64,000 bases of DNA from Maribellus comscasis (GCF_009762775.1 NZ_CP046401.1:1550001-1614000), one strand, 5' to 3'; positions 17,389 to 28,822 are shown, counted from the first letter of the stretch. Notes: generated by a model from the letters alone, not told the origin. Numbers and translations are program-made.

Positions 17389-19053
17389 TCAATATATAAA
17401 ACTACTTCCCCCCAGAAACTCACGCAACAACGACGTGGGTGGAATCTCCTCATCGTCGATAGGTTTAAAATAAGAAAGAAATTTTAACAAACGGGTGGAT
17501 TCAATGTACTCCCGTTGGTTTTCAAGTACCATTTTTAACAGCGGGTCAGCATATTTTTTTAACACTGCAAGTTCATATAAAGTTGCCGAATTAAACATAA
17601 TATCTGCATTTTCCTGGTAAGGAAAAATATTCTTGTCTTCTCCCCTGCGTACCGACGGCCAGCGTTTAATCGTTTCCGAAGCCGGGTAGCTCCGGTATTT
17701 ACTGTCGCGGATTATTCGGCGAATCAAACGATTGTCGGCGGTTGAAATGTGGGTATGTTCATCAAACGAAATTTGTGTCAAAGCCGAGATAAATATTTTA
17801 AAGGTATTTTTCTTATCGATGTGAGGAAGTAAATTTGGATTCATTCCGTGTATCCCTTCAATAATCAAAATATCGCCTTTGTTCAATTTTAGCCTGTCGC
17901 CATTCATGTATCGTTTCCCGCGATTAAAATCAAATTTTGGAAGTTGAATTTCCCTTCCTTCAAAAAGCTCAATCAACTGTTGATTAAAAAATTCCACATC
18001 AATCGCTTCCAACGCTTCGAAATCATAATTCCCATGTTCATCCAGTGGTGTTTTTTCCCGGTCAACAAAATAATTATCCAATGAAATCTGATAGGGATGC
18101 ATTCCGTTGACTGCCAGTTGAACACCCAAACGTTTGCTAAAAGTAGTTTTTCCAGAAGCAGAAGGCCCGGCTATTAAAACCACCTTAATATCGCCATTCC
18201 GTTCATGAATCAGGTTAGCAATTTCGGCTATTCTTTTCTCATGTAAAGCCTCTGATATTTTAATGATGTCTCCACCTCTTTTATTCAATGTAAAATTATT
18301 AAGATGGCTGATTGTTGAAACATTTAGTATTTCAGCCCAATCTTTATGTTCCTGGTAAATACCAAAAAGCTTATCCAGTTTTTCCAATTTATACAGTTGG
18401 TTGAAATCGGCAGGTGTAGGTATTTGCAGTAATAATCCTTCAAAATAGGGAACAAGCCCAAAGTTTGAAATATATCCGGTAGAAGGAAGCAAGTGACCAT
18501 AAAAATAGTTTCCAAGATCGCCCAAAAAATATAAACTTGTAAAAAGATGTCCCTGTTGTTCAAACAAATGGGCCTTATCTTCCAGCCCCTGCTTTATAAG
18601 CAAATCAACCACTTCCTCCGTCAGCATTCCTTTTTTTATAAAAGGAATATCCTGAGCAATCAAACGGTTGATTTCCTGCCTGATCTCAAAAATATCGGCA
18701 TCGGTAATCACCCGCTCCAAACCATTCAATTCACAATAATATCCGTTTGAAATGCCTTTCTGAATGCGTAGTTCAACATGTGGAAATACTTCTTTAACCG
18801 CCGCATACAAAACAAAAATGAGGCTGCGAATGTACATCCGTATTCCATCGGGATGCGAAACATCTATAAATTCTATCTTTTTCGATTTTACCACACAAAA
18901 AGAAAGTTCCTTTACCTGGTGGTTTACAATCGCTCCGCAAACTGTATTTTTGGTTTTTATATCTAAATCTTTGCTGATTTCGAATAATGATGTTCCCATC
19001 GGATAGGAATGCCCGGATCTGGTGTTTTCACAAAAAATATGTACTTGTTTCAT
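17389..19053 (-). CDS. TGS-domain nucleoside (uridine-kinase-like) kinase
   Basis: The protein has 554 residues from the ATG at 19053; the longest frame starts at TTG 19071. The N-terminus (about 1-65) looks like a TGS domain. The next part (HPDGIRMYIRSLIFVLYAAV, KEVFPHVELRIQKGISNGYY) resembles the threonyl-tRNA synthetase second additional domain. The C-terminal half is a P-loop kinase of the phosphoribulokinase/uridine-kinase class: AGPSASGKTTFSKRL near residue 290, then ISLDNYFVDRE and IIEGIHGMNP. It likely phosphorylates a nucleoside. The fused RNA-synthetase-like domains suggest regulation or RNA binding, which is inference. Confidence 0.85.
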   Translation of the reverse strand: MKQVHIFCENTRSGHSYPMGTSLFEISKDLDIKTKNTVCGAIVNHQVKELSFCVVKSKKIEFIDVSHPDGIRMYIRSLIFVLYAAVKEVFPHVELRIQKGISNGYYCELNGLERVITDADIFEIRQEINRLIAQDIPFIKKGMLTEEVVDLLIKQGLEDKAHLFEQQGHLFTSLYFLGDLGNYFYGHLLPSTGYISNFGLVPYFEGLLLQIPTPADFNQLYKLEKLDKLFGIYQEHKDWAEILNVSTISHLNNFTLNKRGGDIIKISEALHEKRIAEIANLIHERNGDIKVVLIAGPSASGKTTFSKRLGVQLAVNGMHPYQISLDNYFVDREKTPLDEHGNYDFEALEAIDVEFFNQQLIELFEGREIQLPKFDFNRGKRYMNGDRLKLNKGDILIIEGIHGMNPNLLPHIDKKNTFKIFISALTQISFDEHTHISTADNRLIRRIIRDSKYRSYPASETIKRWPSVRRGEDKNIFPYQENADIMFNSATLYELAVLKKYADPLLKMVLENQREYIESTRLLKFLSYFKPIDDEEIPPTSLLREFLGGSSFIY

Positions 19054-19215
19054 TCTGCTGTCTGTTTTCAAAAGGAGTATAAAAGTATAAAAATAAGTTG
19101 GGAGTTTGAAGATTGGGAATTCTTAATGAGCGGGTGACTTTTTTACTTGCGAGAGTCACCTGCAAATTAAACCATACTTTGAAGTACAAAGACAAAGAAT
19201 GCTCCGGACGTCCTT

Positions 19216-22095
19216 CTATTTTCCGGTGCCGTTCAGCTCCTCTTTTAAATACTTTGCGGTAAACGACTTTTTGTTTTTGATGATTTCTTCGGGAGTACCC
19301 GTGCATAAAATTTGTCCGCCGTTTTTGCCGCCTTCCGGTCCTATATCGATAATGTGATCAGCCACTTTTATAACATCCATGTTGTGTTCAATAACAATCA
19401 CGGTATTTCCTTTTTCAACCAGTTTATTCAGTACTTCCAACAACACACGAATATCTTCAAAATGAAGCCCTGTTGTAGGTTCATCAAGAATATAGACTGT
19501 TTTTCCTGTATCGCGTTTGGCCAGTTCTGACGCAAGTTTTACCCGCTGAGACTCACCACCTGAGAGTGTAGTTGACGATTGCCCCAGTGTAATATACCCG
19601 AGACCAACCTCTTTTAATGTTTTTAATTTATTGGAAATAGAGGGGATATTTTCAAAAAACTCTACGCCCTGGTTTATCGTCATGTCCAGTACGTCGCTAA
19701 TGGATTTCCCTTTATAACGAACTTCCAGTGTTTCGCGATTGTAACGTTTGCCGTTGCATTTATCACAGTGCACATACACATCGGGGAGGAAATTCATTTC
19801 AATAAGTTTTAGTCCGCCCCCCTGACACTCCTCACAACGACCGCCCTTTACATTAAAAGAAAAACGCCCCGGTTTGTAGGCTCTGATTTTTGCTTCGGGA
19901 AGCTGGGCAAACAAATTCCGAATATCTGAAAACACTCCGGTGTAGGTTACCGGGTTTGAACGTGGAGTACGTCCAATGGGTGATTGATCTACACGAATGA
20001 CCTTATCAATCAGTTCCAGTCCTTCCACTTTCCTGTAAGGAAGCGGATCCTCCAGCGATTTATAAAAATGCTGGCTTAAAATGGGTTGTAAGGTTGCATT
20101 TATCAATGTTGATTTTCCACTACCGGAAACACCTGTTACACAAATAAATCTCCCGAGCGGAATTTCCAGGTTTACATTTTTCAGGTTGTTTCCGGAACAA
20201 CCTTTTATCTTTAACATTTCCGACTTTCCATTCCTGCGTTTGGCGGGCACAGGAATCTGTCTGCGATCATTCAGATAATCGGATGTTAATGTTTTTGCTT
20301 TTAACACATCAACCGGTTTTCCTGCTGCAACCACTTCCCCACCGTGTCGTCCGGCATGTGGTCCCATGTCGATGAGATGGTCGGCATGAAGCATCGTTTC
20401 TTTGTCGTGCTCCACTACAATCACTGAGTTTCCGGTATCTCGCAACTGTTCCAGAGCCTGAATCAATTTGAGGTTATCGCGGTGATGCAGTCCAATACTG
20501 GGTTCATCAAGAATATATAATACATTCACCAACTGAGAGCCAATTTGCGTAGCCAGCCGGATACGTTGTGACTCGCCACCTGACAAGGTTCGCGCTGTAC
20601 GGTCGAGCGAAAGATAATCGAGCCCCACGCCAAGCATAAACCCCAACCGGTCGCGAATTTCTTTGATTACTTCGGTTGCTATTTTTCGTTGACGGTCGGA
20701 AAGACGTTCTTCCAAACCTAAAAACCATTCACCCAATTCTTTTAAATCCAAACGGGCAAGTTCCGAGATATTTTTCCCGTCGATTTTAAAATGCAGCGAC
20801 TCCTTTTTTAGCCGCATTCCCCCGCACTCAGGACAAACCGTTGTTTTTACAAACTGGCTGGCCCATTTCTGTGCGGTTTTCGATGGGTTGTCTTCCCGCT
20901 GGCTATCGATGTATTTCACCACTCCTTCATAACTCATCATATAATTCATACTGGAGCCAAGTGGTGTATTTTTTAGTTGAATGCGTTCATTGGTTCCAAA
21001 CAAAACCGTATGTAATCCTTCTTCCGAAATATCTTTTACTGGTGTTTTCAGCGTAAAATCGTATTTTTCGCCCAAGGCTTCAATCTGCCAGAAAATGAGT
21101 GAATTTTTGTATGGTCCCAGCGGGGCAATCCCTCCTTTTCCAATACTTTTATTTTTATCAGGAACAATTTTATCAATGTCGATTTCGGTAACACGCCCCA
21201 AGCCGTTGCATTTTGGGCAGGCACCCTGCGGCGAGTTAAACGAAAAATTATGCGGAGCCGGTTCTGCGTACGAAATCCCTGTGGTAGGACACATCAGCAA
21301 ACGGCTGTAATATTTGGCTTCTCCGGTTTCATGGTCAAGAATCATTAAAATTCCATGGCCATGTTTCATCGCAGTCTGTACCGTTTCTTTTAATCGTTTA
21401 TCGCCGGCATCGTTTACCACCAGCTTGTCGATAACAATTTCGATAAAGTGATTTTTATAACGGTCAACACGATGGTTATGCTTCAGCTCGGTTACTTCTC
21501 CATCAATGCGGGCATACAAAAATCCTTTCCGAAGTATTTGTTCAAACAGTTCCCTGTAATGCCCCTTCCGGCCTTTTACCACTGGAGCAAGTATGTGAAT
21601 ACGCTTTCCTTTAAAATCGTTTTTTATCAGTTGAAGTATTTTCTCGTCGGTGTATTTCACCATCTTTTCGCCGGTATTGTAGGAAAATGCTTCACCGGCA
21701 CGGGCATACAACAGTCGCAGAAAGTCATATATTTCCGTAACCGTTCCTACTGTTGAACGGGGATTCCGTGTGGTAACTTTCTGTTCGATAGAAATTACGG
21801 GGCTCAAGCCAGTAATTTTATCCACATCCGGGCGTTCCATATTTCCAAGAAAAGATCGCGCATACGCAGAAAAAGTCTCGATGTAACGACGCTGGCCTTC
21901 TGCATAAATGGTGTCAAAGGCAAGAGACGATTTTCCGCTTCCGCTTAAGCCGGTAATTACGGTGAGTTTATTTCTTGGGATATCAACACTAATATTCCTT
22001 AGATTGTGGACACGGGCACCATGCACCGATATGATTTCTTCCTCCTCAACAAAGTCCTTATATTCTTCTGTTTCTATTACTTTCGGATTAACCAT
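19216..22095 (-). CDS. uvrA: Excinuclease ABC subunit UvrA
   Basis: This 959-residue protein has two ABC ATPase modules: Walker [13 protein letters not shown] near residue 50 and [12 protein letters not shown] near residue 650. It has two LSGGESQR signatures, and zinc-binding pairs CPKCNGLGR and [17 protein letters not shown]. The length and domain order are normal. UvrA recognises bulky DNA lesions in nucleotide excision repair. It is downstream of the lytic transglycosylase gene on the same strand but 226 bp away, so it probably has its own promoter. Confidence 0.99.
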   Translation of the reverse strand: MVNPKVIETEEYKDFVEEEEIISVHGARVHNLRNISVDIPRNKLTVITGLSGSGKSSLAFDTIYAEGQRRYIETFSAYARSFLGNMERPDVDKITGLSPVISIEQKVTTRNPRSTVGTVTEIYDFLRLLYARAGEAFSYNTGEKMVKYTDEKILQLIKNDFKGKRIHILAPVVKGRKGHYRELFEQILRKGFLYARIDGEVTELKHNHRVDRYKNHFIEIVIDKLVVNDAGDKRLKETVQTAMKHGHGILMILDHETGEAKYYSRLLMCPTTGISYAEPAPHNFSFNSPQGACPKCNGLGRVTEIDIDKIVPDKNKSIGKGGIAPLGPYKNSLIFWQIEALGEKYDFTLKTPVKDISEEGLHTVLFGTNERIQLKNTPLGSSMNYMMSYEGVVKYIDSQREDNPSKTAQKWASQFVKTTVCPECGGMRLKKESLHFKIDGKNISELARLDLKELGEWFLGLEERLSDRQRKIATEVIKEIRDRLGFMLGVGLDYLSLDRTARTLSGGESQRIRLATQIGSQLVNVLYILDEPSIGLHHRDNLKLIQALEQLRDTGNSVIVVEHDKETMLHADHLIDMGPHAGRHGGEVVAAGKPVDVLKAKTLTSDYLNDRRQIPVPAKRRNGKSEMLKIKGCSGNNLKNVNLEIPLGRFICVTGVSGSGKSTLINATLQPILSQHFYKSLEDPLPYRKVEGLELIDKVIRVDQSPIGRTPRSNPVTYTGVFSDIRNLFAQLPEAKIRAYKPGRFSFNVKGGRCEECQGGGLKLIEMNFLPDVYVHCDKCNGKRYNRETLEVRYKGKSISDVLDMTINQGVEFFENIPSISNKLKTLKEVGLGYITLGQSSTTLSGGESQRVKLASELAKRDTGKTVYILDEPTTGLHFEDIRVLLEVLNKLVEKGNTVIVIEHNMDVIKVADHIIDIGPEGGKNGGQILCTGTPEEIIKNKKSFTAKYLKEELNGTGK

Positions 22096-22321
22096 AGAAA
22101 GATTTACTGTTTCAACTACAATTTTAAGATCTGTTCCTCAGGTATGTGCAAATTCAACTCCGTTAAATCAAAAATTTAAAAATTCCACAACACAACTCAA
22201 ACATGCATCTTCTGCTTCACCCTATACCAGAAACTAATTTTGTTGGTGCTGTTGCGAATATCCACATTTAATAAATTAGTTAATCAAACGTTCTTTGGCC
22301 ATGTACATCGAAATAATTAGT

Positions 22322-23299
22322 CTAACTCTCAACCTTTTCCAGCACCGGAATTTCGATCACATATTTTTTCGCACCCGGATTTTTCAAATAAGTCTGGCGA
22401 AGCCAGGGATTAAAATCCTTAAGCAGCTTATAATTGATTCCCTGTTCTTTGGCAAAGTCGGCAAAATCTTCCACTGCGCCGTCTACTTCCACGATGCGGG
22501 TAGTTATTACCGGGTATTTTTCATCTTCTGAAATATAAAAATTATACAACTCCGGGTTTTCCATAATAAGTTTTAAAGCGGCAATCCGGAACACATATCT
22601 CCCTGTTTCTTCCACCAACAGCAAATCGAAGTAGGATTCACTTTTCTGGCGTAAAATCTGTCGTGCCATTCCAGTTGGTCCAGCATTATAGGCCGCGGCC
22701 ACCATGGTCCAGCTTTGATACTTCCGGTAGGCTTTTAACAAATAATCGCAGGCTGCATACGTTGCTTTTTCTACATGATAACGTTCATCAACTTCACTGT
22801 TTATCACCAAACCATACTCCTGGGCAGTTCCTCTTAAAAACTGCCAAAAACCCACAGCTCCCGCCGGCGATACCGCACGCGGATTTAATCCGCTTTCCGC
22901 AACTGCCAGATATTTAAAATCCTCAGGTACGCCTTTTTCCTTCAAAATGGGTTCAATAATTGAAAAATAACGCGGTGCAAGTTTGATGTACCGCATGGTT
23001 TGCGAGTGAAAATAGGCATTGGAAAGTAACTCCCTGTCAAGCGCTTCCTTAACATCAAAACGATTGAGAGGCAGCCACTCACCCGCAAAAGCAACCGAAT
23101 CGGGTATAAAGGGCGAGCGGTATTCTGTATGTTTTACCACTACCACCTCCTCTGGGTCTTTGTCGGTTGCCGAACTAAAAACTACAATTACAAAAACTAC
23201 TCCTGCCACCAGAATCACCGGCAGGACAATCCTCCACCACAATTTCATTTTCAACTCCTTTTTAATTGATTTTTGAATCCGCAAAAATACATTTTTCAT
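22322..23299 (-). CDS. Membrane-anchored lytic transglycosylase (SLT domain)
   Basis: This 325-residue protein has one N-terminal membrane segment at about 23-45 (WWRIVLPVILVAGVVFVIVV). The SLT catalytic domain follows, with the catalytic Glu in LAVAESGLNPRAVSPAGAVG, then FWQFLRGTAQEYGL and VAAAYNAGPTGM. No LysM repeats are present, unlike full-length MltD. It should cleave peptidoglycan glycan strands in the periplasm. The start at 23299 is kept; an internal Met at residue 18 would still keep the membrane anchor. Confidence 0.92.
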   Translation of the reverse strand: MKNVFLRIQKSIKKELKMKLWWRIVLPVILVAGVVFVIVVFSSATDKDPEEVVVVKHTEYRSPFIPDSVAFAGEWLPLNRFDVKEALDRELLSNAYFHSQTMRYIKLAPRYFSIIEPILKEKGVPEDFKYLAVAESGLNPRAVSPAGAVGFWQFLRGTAQEYGLVINSEVDERYHVEKATYAACDYLLKAYRKYQSWTMVAAAYNAGPTGMARQILRQKSESYFDLLLVEETGRYVFRIAALKLIMENPELYNFYISEDEKYPVITTRIVEVDGAVEDFADFAKEQGINYKLLKDFNPWLRQTYLKNPGAKKYVIEIPVLEKVES

Positions 23300-24084
23300 T
23301 GCTGCATTACAACTCCAACAAACGGAATTTCATTTGGTTGCAAAAAGATTTTTCGACGCATTAGCCTGATAAATTATCAACATACAGGAACACCTTTATT
23401 TTTTTGTAAAAGCCTTGTTGCTTTGAATCTTAATCACTGTTGAGCTTTAAAACACGAGCAATACCTAAAACATACAGCTGTCTTTGATCTCAGCCTGTAT
23501 TTTGAGCAAAAAAAAATCGATAGTTTTTATACAAAAAGAATAAGCGGCGAAGTTAATGTCATTTTGGCTGCATTGCTCATCCCGCACCCAAAAATATCTT
23601 ATGAATGGAGGCAAAACAGAAGCTGTCTAAATTTGTCTTCAGAATCCTTCATTATTTAAATCCAATATTTTCACCCTTAATTTTTATTAAATCTGTGTAA
23701 ACACATTTTAACAGAAGTTACACCGGATAGCAACATTTCTTTCACATTTAAGGCTAAACTTTGCGGCCAAATGGAAATGGAAGAAAATGGAAAAAGAAAA
23801 TCTTATAAATAAGGCATCAGGCAGTTGTTTATTAACATTTTACTGACTTTGTTTTATTACCGGTAATACTATCCTTCGTCAAAAGTATTAAGATAAAATA
23901 GATTGGTTTAAAAATCAAAAACGATAGAACATAAAAACCAATTATTGTAGAATCCGGTCAAAACGATATCCACTAACCTACTAAAAATAAGATAGTTGAT
24001 AGATTGAAATCTGTCAAAACAGTATTGATATGCCTAAAAAAAGAAAACTTGAAAATTCACATTATAACCAAAATTTATTCGTGT
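23300..24084. other. 785-bp intergenic region upstream of the second susC
   Basis: No open frame here looks like a gene. Two features stand out: a 12-bp dyad TGTGTAAACACA at 23694-23705 and a promoter-like TAAACTTTG near 23752-23760, which is one base longer than the TAnnTTTG consensus. Either could belong to the promoter of the phosphodiester locus. The susC start is placed at the ATG 24085 because the signal peptide begins there, not at TTG 24004. Confidence 0.4.
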
Positions 24085-27000
24085 ATGAAAAAATTTCTAT
24101 TCACTATTGGATTTTTAATTTGGGTCTCGTTTTCGATGGCTCAAAATATTCAAATCAGCGGGAAAGTAACCGACGAGTCCGGTATCTCGCTCCCTGGGGT
24201 GGCTGTCATGGAAAAAGGGACAACCAATGGTTCAGTGACCAATCAGGATGGTATATACCGGATTGCGACAGGGCCAAACAGCACGTTGATATTTTCGTTT
24301 ATGGGTTACAAAACGACAGAAGTTGCTGTTAAAAGCCAAAACCAAATCGATATCGTTTTGGAAGAAAGTGTCCGCGCAATTGATGAAGTAGTAGTTACTG
24401 CACTGGGGATCAGCCAGGAGAAAAAATCGCTGGGATACGCTACACAGGAAGTAGATGCCGAGGTTATTACCAGTGTTAATGCACCCAACATGGGAAACAT
24501 GCTTAGCGGACAGGTTGCCGGCCTTACCGTAAATACCAAAACCGGTATGTTTCAAAATCCGGAGTTTGAACTTCGTGGAAAATCTCCTTTAATTGTTGTT
24601 GATGAAATTCCCGTTGAAACCGACTTTTTTGATATCTCTGCAACCGATATTGAAAACATAGTTGTGCTTAAAGGCCCCACAGCTTCTTCTCTTTATGGTT
24701 CCAGAGGGCGAAACGGCGCTATCCTTATTACCACAAAAAATGCAAAAAACGAGGGGCTTGAAATTACTGTTTCAAACAACACAATGGTGTCAGCAGGTTA
24801 TACTGTCTTCCCGGAAACCCAGACCGAATACGGAAACGGATCAAATGGCAAATATGAATTTTGGGACGGGCAGGATGGAGGTATCTCAGATGGCGATATG
24901 ATTTGGGGGCCAAAATTTTCTGATAATCTTGAAATCGCGCAGTGGAACAGTCCGATTTATGATAATGTTACCGGTGAAACCATTCCCTGGTGGGGTGATG
25001 TTTCCGGAACGCAATACGACGACAAATCGCGATATTCCAGAGTTCCAATACCATGGGAATACCATAATAACCTCAAAGACTTTATGAGAACCGGTATCAT
25101 TTCAACCACTAATTTCTCCATCGCATCAAAAAGCAAAAAGGCTTCTACGCGGCTTTCGGGCTTTTATCAGTCAGAAAGAGGAAGGGTGCCAAACTCCAAT
25201 CTTAAAACCGGCGGATTAACATTTAATGCTGCATATAATTTAAGCGAAGACCTCACTCTCGACGCAAAACTTTCCTATAACAAAGTCTACTCGCCCAATT
25301 ATCCGTGTTACGGATACGGCCCCAAAAACCACATGTATACCATTTTAATCTGGATGGGTGATGATGTTGACGGACAAGAGCTTCGCGAGCATTTTTATGT
25401 TCCCGGCCAGGAAGGATACCGCCAGGCCAACTACAATTATGCCTGGTACAACAATGTTTATTTTGCTGCTTACGAATTAAATCAAAAACACGACAGAAAT
25501 ACCGTAAACGGCCAAATTAAATTAAAATGGGATATCACTGATGAATTCAGTATCCAGGGACGATCTTCCGCGGTATTAAAACATCTTTTTGAAGACAGAG
25601 AAAGCCCAAAATCGTATCTCAACTATGGAGACCCCAGAGAAGGCGATTACAAAACCTGGAACACCGACTGGTTAAACGTTGATAATGATATGCTACTTTC
25701 TTATAACAATGATTTTTCCGAAAATTTTGGATTAAGCGCTAACGCCGGAGCTTCAATGTTTTACAGAAAATACCAACAGGAATACAATGCTACCGACGGA
25801 CTTGTTGTTCCCTGGGTTTACAGTTTGAACAATTCTTTGGGAAATGTAAAAGCATCAACCAACTATCAGGAAAGAGAAATCAGAAGTGTTTTCGGAACGG
25901 TAACAATGGACTTGATAAATTCGTTCTTCCTCACACTGACGGCGCGAAACGACTGGTCTTCAACGCTGCCTGAGTCTAATAATTCATACTTTTATCCATC
26001 TGTTTCATTAAGTACACTTGTTTCAAACCTGATTGAATTACCTGAAACCTTTGACTACTTGAAACTATATGGCTCCTGGGCTGAAGTTTCAAGCGATTTG
26101 TCTCCTTATCAGACTTCATCATACTACTCCAATGCAGGAATGTATAACGGAAGTTCAAAAGTAAGCTATCCGGAAACCATTGTGAACCCAAATATAAAAC
26201 CCGAAAAATCAACTTCTTTTGAGCTGGGGCTTTCTTCTGTATTTTTAAAAAACAGGTTGAGTTTTGATCTCACCTATTACAACATTGTTGACGAAAACCA
26301 GATTATTGACCTTCCTACATCCGAGGCCAGCGGTTTTAGTTCAAGAAAAGTTAACGGGAACCAATATACGACTAATGGTTTTGAAGTAATGCTAAACGCA
26401 AATCCTGTTCGGAATAATAACTTTAGATGGGATGTTGGCCTGAACTGGACAACAAGCGTAAAAAAACTGACCGAAATTTACGGAGGAGCAGAAGAATACG
26501 GAAACTACTCATTAAACGAGCGAGTTGACAACTACTATTCCACCGGTTGGATGAAAACTGCCGATGGAGAATTAATCGTTTCAGAAGAAACAGGGTTACC
26601 AACAAGAGATCCATATCCTCAAATGTTTGGGCATTTGGATCCGAACTGGAGATTTGGATTACAAAACCATTTTAAATACAAAAAACTTTCACTTGATGTC
26701 GATATCGACGGAGTTGTCGGAGGCGTAATCCGTTCTCTTTCTGTAGAAAAAATGTGGTGGGGTGGAAAGCATCCAAATTCAACAAAATACCGCGATGAGG
26801 AATACGCAGCCGGACACGCGGTATACGTTCCTGATGCGGTAAATGTTGTCAGTGGCGAACTGACGACCGATACCGATGGTAACGTAATCTCTGATACACG
26901 CCAGTATAAAACCAACGAAACAGCTGTAAGCTGGCAAACCTGGGCACAAAACTACCCGTATCGAGCGAAAGTTACTGAAGAAGAAAGCAAAACTTTCGCC

Positions 27001-27228
27001 AATGTTTTTGACAGAAGTTATGTAAAACTCAGAAAAGTCGCTATTAACTATGACCTGACTGACTTGATTGGCTCAAATATTTTCAAAAGAGTTGAAGCTA
27101 CCGCCTACGGATACAATTTACTGATGTGGAAAAAAGCACAAATTATTGACCCTGATTACGGTGACGATGATAACCTGCAGGATCCATCGACAAGATATCT
27201 TGGACTGGGATTAACCGTAACATTTTAA
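24085..27228 (+). CDS. SusC/RagA TonB-dependent transporter (no STN domain)
   Basis: The protein has 1047 residues from the ATG at 24085. It has a signal peptide MKKFLFTIGFLIWVSFSMAQ, a carboxypeptidase-regulatory-like domain (ISGKVTDESGISLPGVAV), the VTALGISQEKKSLGY motif of the 'ALGI' SusC subgroup, and a plug (LKGPTASSLYGSRGRNGAI). A beta-barrel follows, ending in LGLGLTVTF. Unlike the susC at 5646-9023 it lacks an STN domain and has no sigma/anti-sigma neighbours, so its control must differ. The downstream phosphodiesterases suggest a phosphodiester-containing substrate. Confidence 0.95.
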   Translation: MKKFLFTIGFLIWVSFSMAQNIQISGKVTDESGISLPGVAVMEKGTTNGSVTNQDGIYRIATGPNSTLIFSFMGYKTTEVAVKSQNQIDIVLEESVRAIDEVVVTALGISQEKKSLGYATQEVDAEVITSVNAPNMGNMLSGQVAGLTVNTKTGMFQNPEFELRGKSPLIVVDEIPVETDFFDISATDIENIVVLKGPTASSLYGSRGRNGAILITTKNAKNEGLEITVSNNTMVSAGYTVFPETQTEYGNGSNGKYEFWDGQDGGISDGDMIWGPKFSDNLEIAQWNSPIYDNVTGETIPWWGDVSGTQYDDKSRYSRVPIPWEYHNNLKDFMRTGIISTTNFSIASKSKKASTRLSGFYQSERGRVPNSNLKTGGLTFNAAYNLSEDLTLDAKLSYNKVYSPNYPCYGYGPKNHMYTILIWMGDDVDGQELREHFYVPGQEGYRQANYNYAWYNNVYFAAYELNQKHDRNTVNGQIKLKWDITDEFSIQGRSSAVLKHLFEDRESPKSYLNYGDPREGDYKTWNTDWLNVDNDMLLSYNNDFSENFGLSANAGASMFYRKYQQEYNATDGLVVPWVYSLNNSLGNVKASTNYQEREIRSVFGTVTMDLINSFFLTLTARNDWSSTLPESNNSYFYPSVSLSTLVSNLIELPETFDYLKLYGSWAEVSSDLSPYQTSSYYSNAGMYNGSSKVSYPETIVNPNIKPEKSTSFELGLSSVFLKNRLSFDLTYYNIVDENQIIDLPTSEASGFSSRKVNGNQYTTNGFEVMLNANPVRNNNFRWDVGLNWTTSVKKLTEIYGGAEEYGNYSLNERVDNYYSTGWMKTADGELIVSEETGLPTRDPYPQMFGHLDPNWRFGLQNHFKYKKLSLDVDIDGVVGGVIRSLSVEKMWWGGKHPNSTKYRDEEYAAGHAVYVPDAVNVVSGELTTDTDGNVISDTRQYKTNETAVSWQTWAQNYPYRAKVTEEESKTFANVFDRSYVKLRKVAINYDLTDLIGSNIFKRVEATAYGYNLLMWKKAQIIDPDYGDDDNLQDPSTRYLGLGLTVTF

Positions 27229-27251
27229 TAAATCATTTAAGACTTTTAGAA

Positions 27252-28730
27252 ATGAAAAAATACATTTTATCAGCCATACTTTTTGTTTTGATATTTAGTT
27301 CTTGCAGCGATTTGGAAGAATTGAACATTAATCCGAACAATGTACCTGAAACACATCCTCAGCTTTTGCTTACCAACATTGAGTGGAATGCTTTCCAGGT
27401 AGAAGGGGTAGACCCCATGTTTGCATCGAGAATGGTAGTTCAAACCGACGGAGAAAATTCAAATCAGTTTTACAACTGGACAAGGGCTGGTTTTGATGAT
27501 TATGACCAGCTTAGAAATGTTACCAAAATGATAGAAGAAGCTGAGCGTATTGAAAATACAGCGTATATCGCTTTAGGAAAGTTTTTTCGGGCCTATTATT
27601 TCTTCCGGCTTACACTGACTTTTGGCGATGTTCCTTATTCCGATGCTTTGAAAGGAGAATCAGAAGAAGTTTATACTCCGGCATATGTAACGCAAAAAGA
27701 AATTTTTACAGGAATCTTAAATGAACTGAAAGAAGCAGACGAATTACTTTCAGACGACAACAGTATTATTGAAGGAGATATTATTTATGACGGAAGCACA
27801 ACTCAATGGAGAAAACTAATCAACTCCTTCCGATTAAAAATCTTAATCACGCTTTCAAAAAAAGTATCCGATTCTGATTTGAATATTGAAAGTAATTTTG
27901 CCGGGATTTATAACAACTCTTCCATTATCGAATCGAACGAAGATAACGGACAACTGGTGTTTGTTGATGAATTGGGAAGTCGTTATACTGAATATAACAG
28001 CAGCAGCTATGGTTCGGCCCGTTATATGGATTCAACTTTTATAAAAAGGCTGCAAGACAGACATGATCCGCGCTTGTTTATTTTTTGCGGGCAAACACGT
28101 GTAGCCAAAGAAACCGGTTTGGCAATTAACGATTTCACAGCCTATGAAGGTGGCGACCCGATTGCACCATATAACGATGTAAACCTGAAAGCTGCCGATG
28201 GTCTGGTTTCAAAGGTAAATCTCAGGTACACCACTGATCCTACCACCGAACCACATACGTTTATCGGATATTCTGAAATGGAACTAATTCTTGCTGAAGC
28301 CAGTGTCCGCGGATGGATTACCACTTCAGCACAGGAACACTATGAAAATGCGGTTAAAGCATCTTTTGAGTTTTACAATACAAACGCATCCGATTATGCA
28401 GATTACGTGAGCGAAACCGCTGCTGAAAACTATCTGCAGGAATCGCTGGTTGACTTTTCTTCTGCAACTTCAGATGAAGAAAAGCTACAACTGATAATGA
28501 TGCAAAAATACATTCCGTCTTTTTTACAGGGAGGCTGGAGAATGTATTTCGACCATTTGCGTACCGGTTATCCTGAATTCAGAATTAACGAGGGGCTTAC
28601 CCCTCCTACGCGCTGGATGTACCCAACAAGCGAATACCAGGAAAACAGCGACAATGTAACTGAAGCTATTACCAGCCAGTTTGGTAGTGGAAACGATAAA
28701 ATCAGGGTGACTCCCTGGTGGCTGCAATAA
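27252..28730 (+). CDS. SusD-like outer-membrane lipoprotein
   Basis: This 492-residue protein has the lipoprotein signal LIFSSCSDLEELNINPNN. It matches the SusD_2-type pattern: NINPNNVPETHPQLLLTNIE near the N-terminus, YFFRLTLTFGDVPYSDALKGE, and the C-terminal LQGGWRMYFDHLRTGYPEF with TRWMYPTSEYQ. It follows its susC by 23 bp and is clearly its partner. It differs strongly from the SusD at 3874-5634, consistent with a different ligand. Confidence 0.94.
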   Translation: MKKYILSAILFVLIFSSCSDLEELNINPNNVPETHPQLLLTNIEWNAFQVEGVDPMFASRMVVQTDGENSNQFYNWTRAGFDDYDQLRNVTKMIEEAERIENTAYIALGKFFRAYYFFRLTLTFGDVPYSDALKGESEEVYTPAYVTQKEIFTGILNELKEADELLSDDNSIIEGDIIYDGSTTQWRKLINSFRLKILITLSKKVSDSDLNIESNFAGIYNNSSIIESNEDNGQLVFVDELGSRYTEYNSSSYGSARYMDSTFIKRLQDRHDPRLFIFCGQTRVAKETGLAINDFTAYEGGDPIAPYNDVNLKAADGLVSKVNLRYTTDPTTEPHTFIGYSEMELILAEASVRGWITTSAQEHYENAVKASFEFYNTNASDYADYVSETAAENYLQESLVDFSSATSDEEKLQLIMMQKYIPSFLQGGWRMYFDHLRTGYPEFRINEGLTPPTRWMYPTSEYQENSDNVTEAITSQFGSGNDKIRVTPWWLQ

Positions 28731-28765
28731 GTTCATTCTTTTTTCATAGATCTACGTCAAAGTTG

Positions 28766-28800
28766 GTCTGTCGGCTCCTTGTCGGCAGACTTTTCTTTTT
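28766..28800 (+). terminator. Intrinsic terminator after susD
   Basis: GTCTGTCGGC and GTCGGCAGAC form a 10-bp stem (two G-U pairs) with a five-base loop, followed by TTTTCTTTTT. It lies between susD and the phosphodiesterase gene on the same strand. It could be an attenuator that lowers expression of the enzymes relative to the transporter. Confidence 0.8.
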
Positions 28801-28822
28801 GTTAAAAAATACCAGAATTCTG

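Noticed and set aside
24004..24084. TTG-initiated extension of the second susC
   Set aside because: The extra 27 residues precede a complete signal peptide that begins at the ATG 24085.
28718..28822. N-terminal extension of the GDPD gene
   Set aside because: It would read through the susD terminator hairpin and overlap susD; the ATG at 28823 starts a proper Tat signal.
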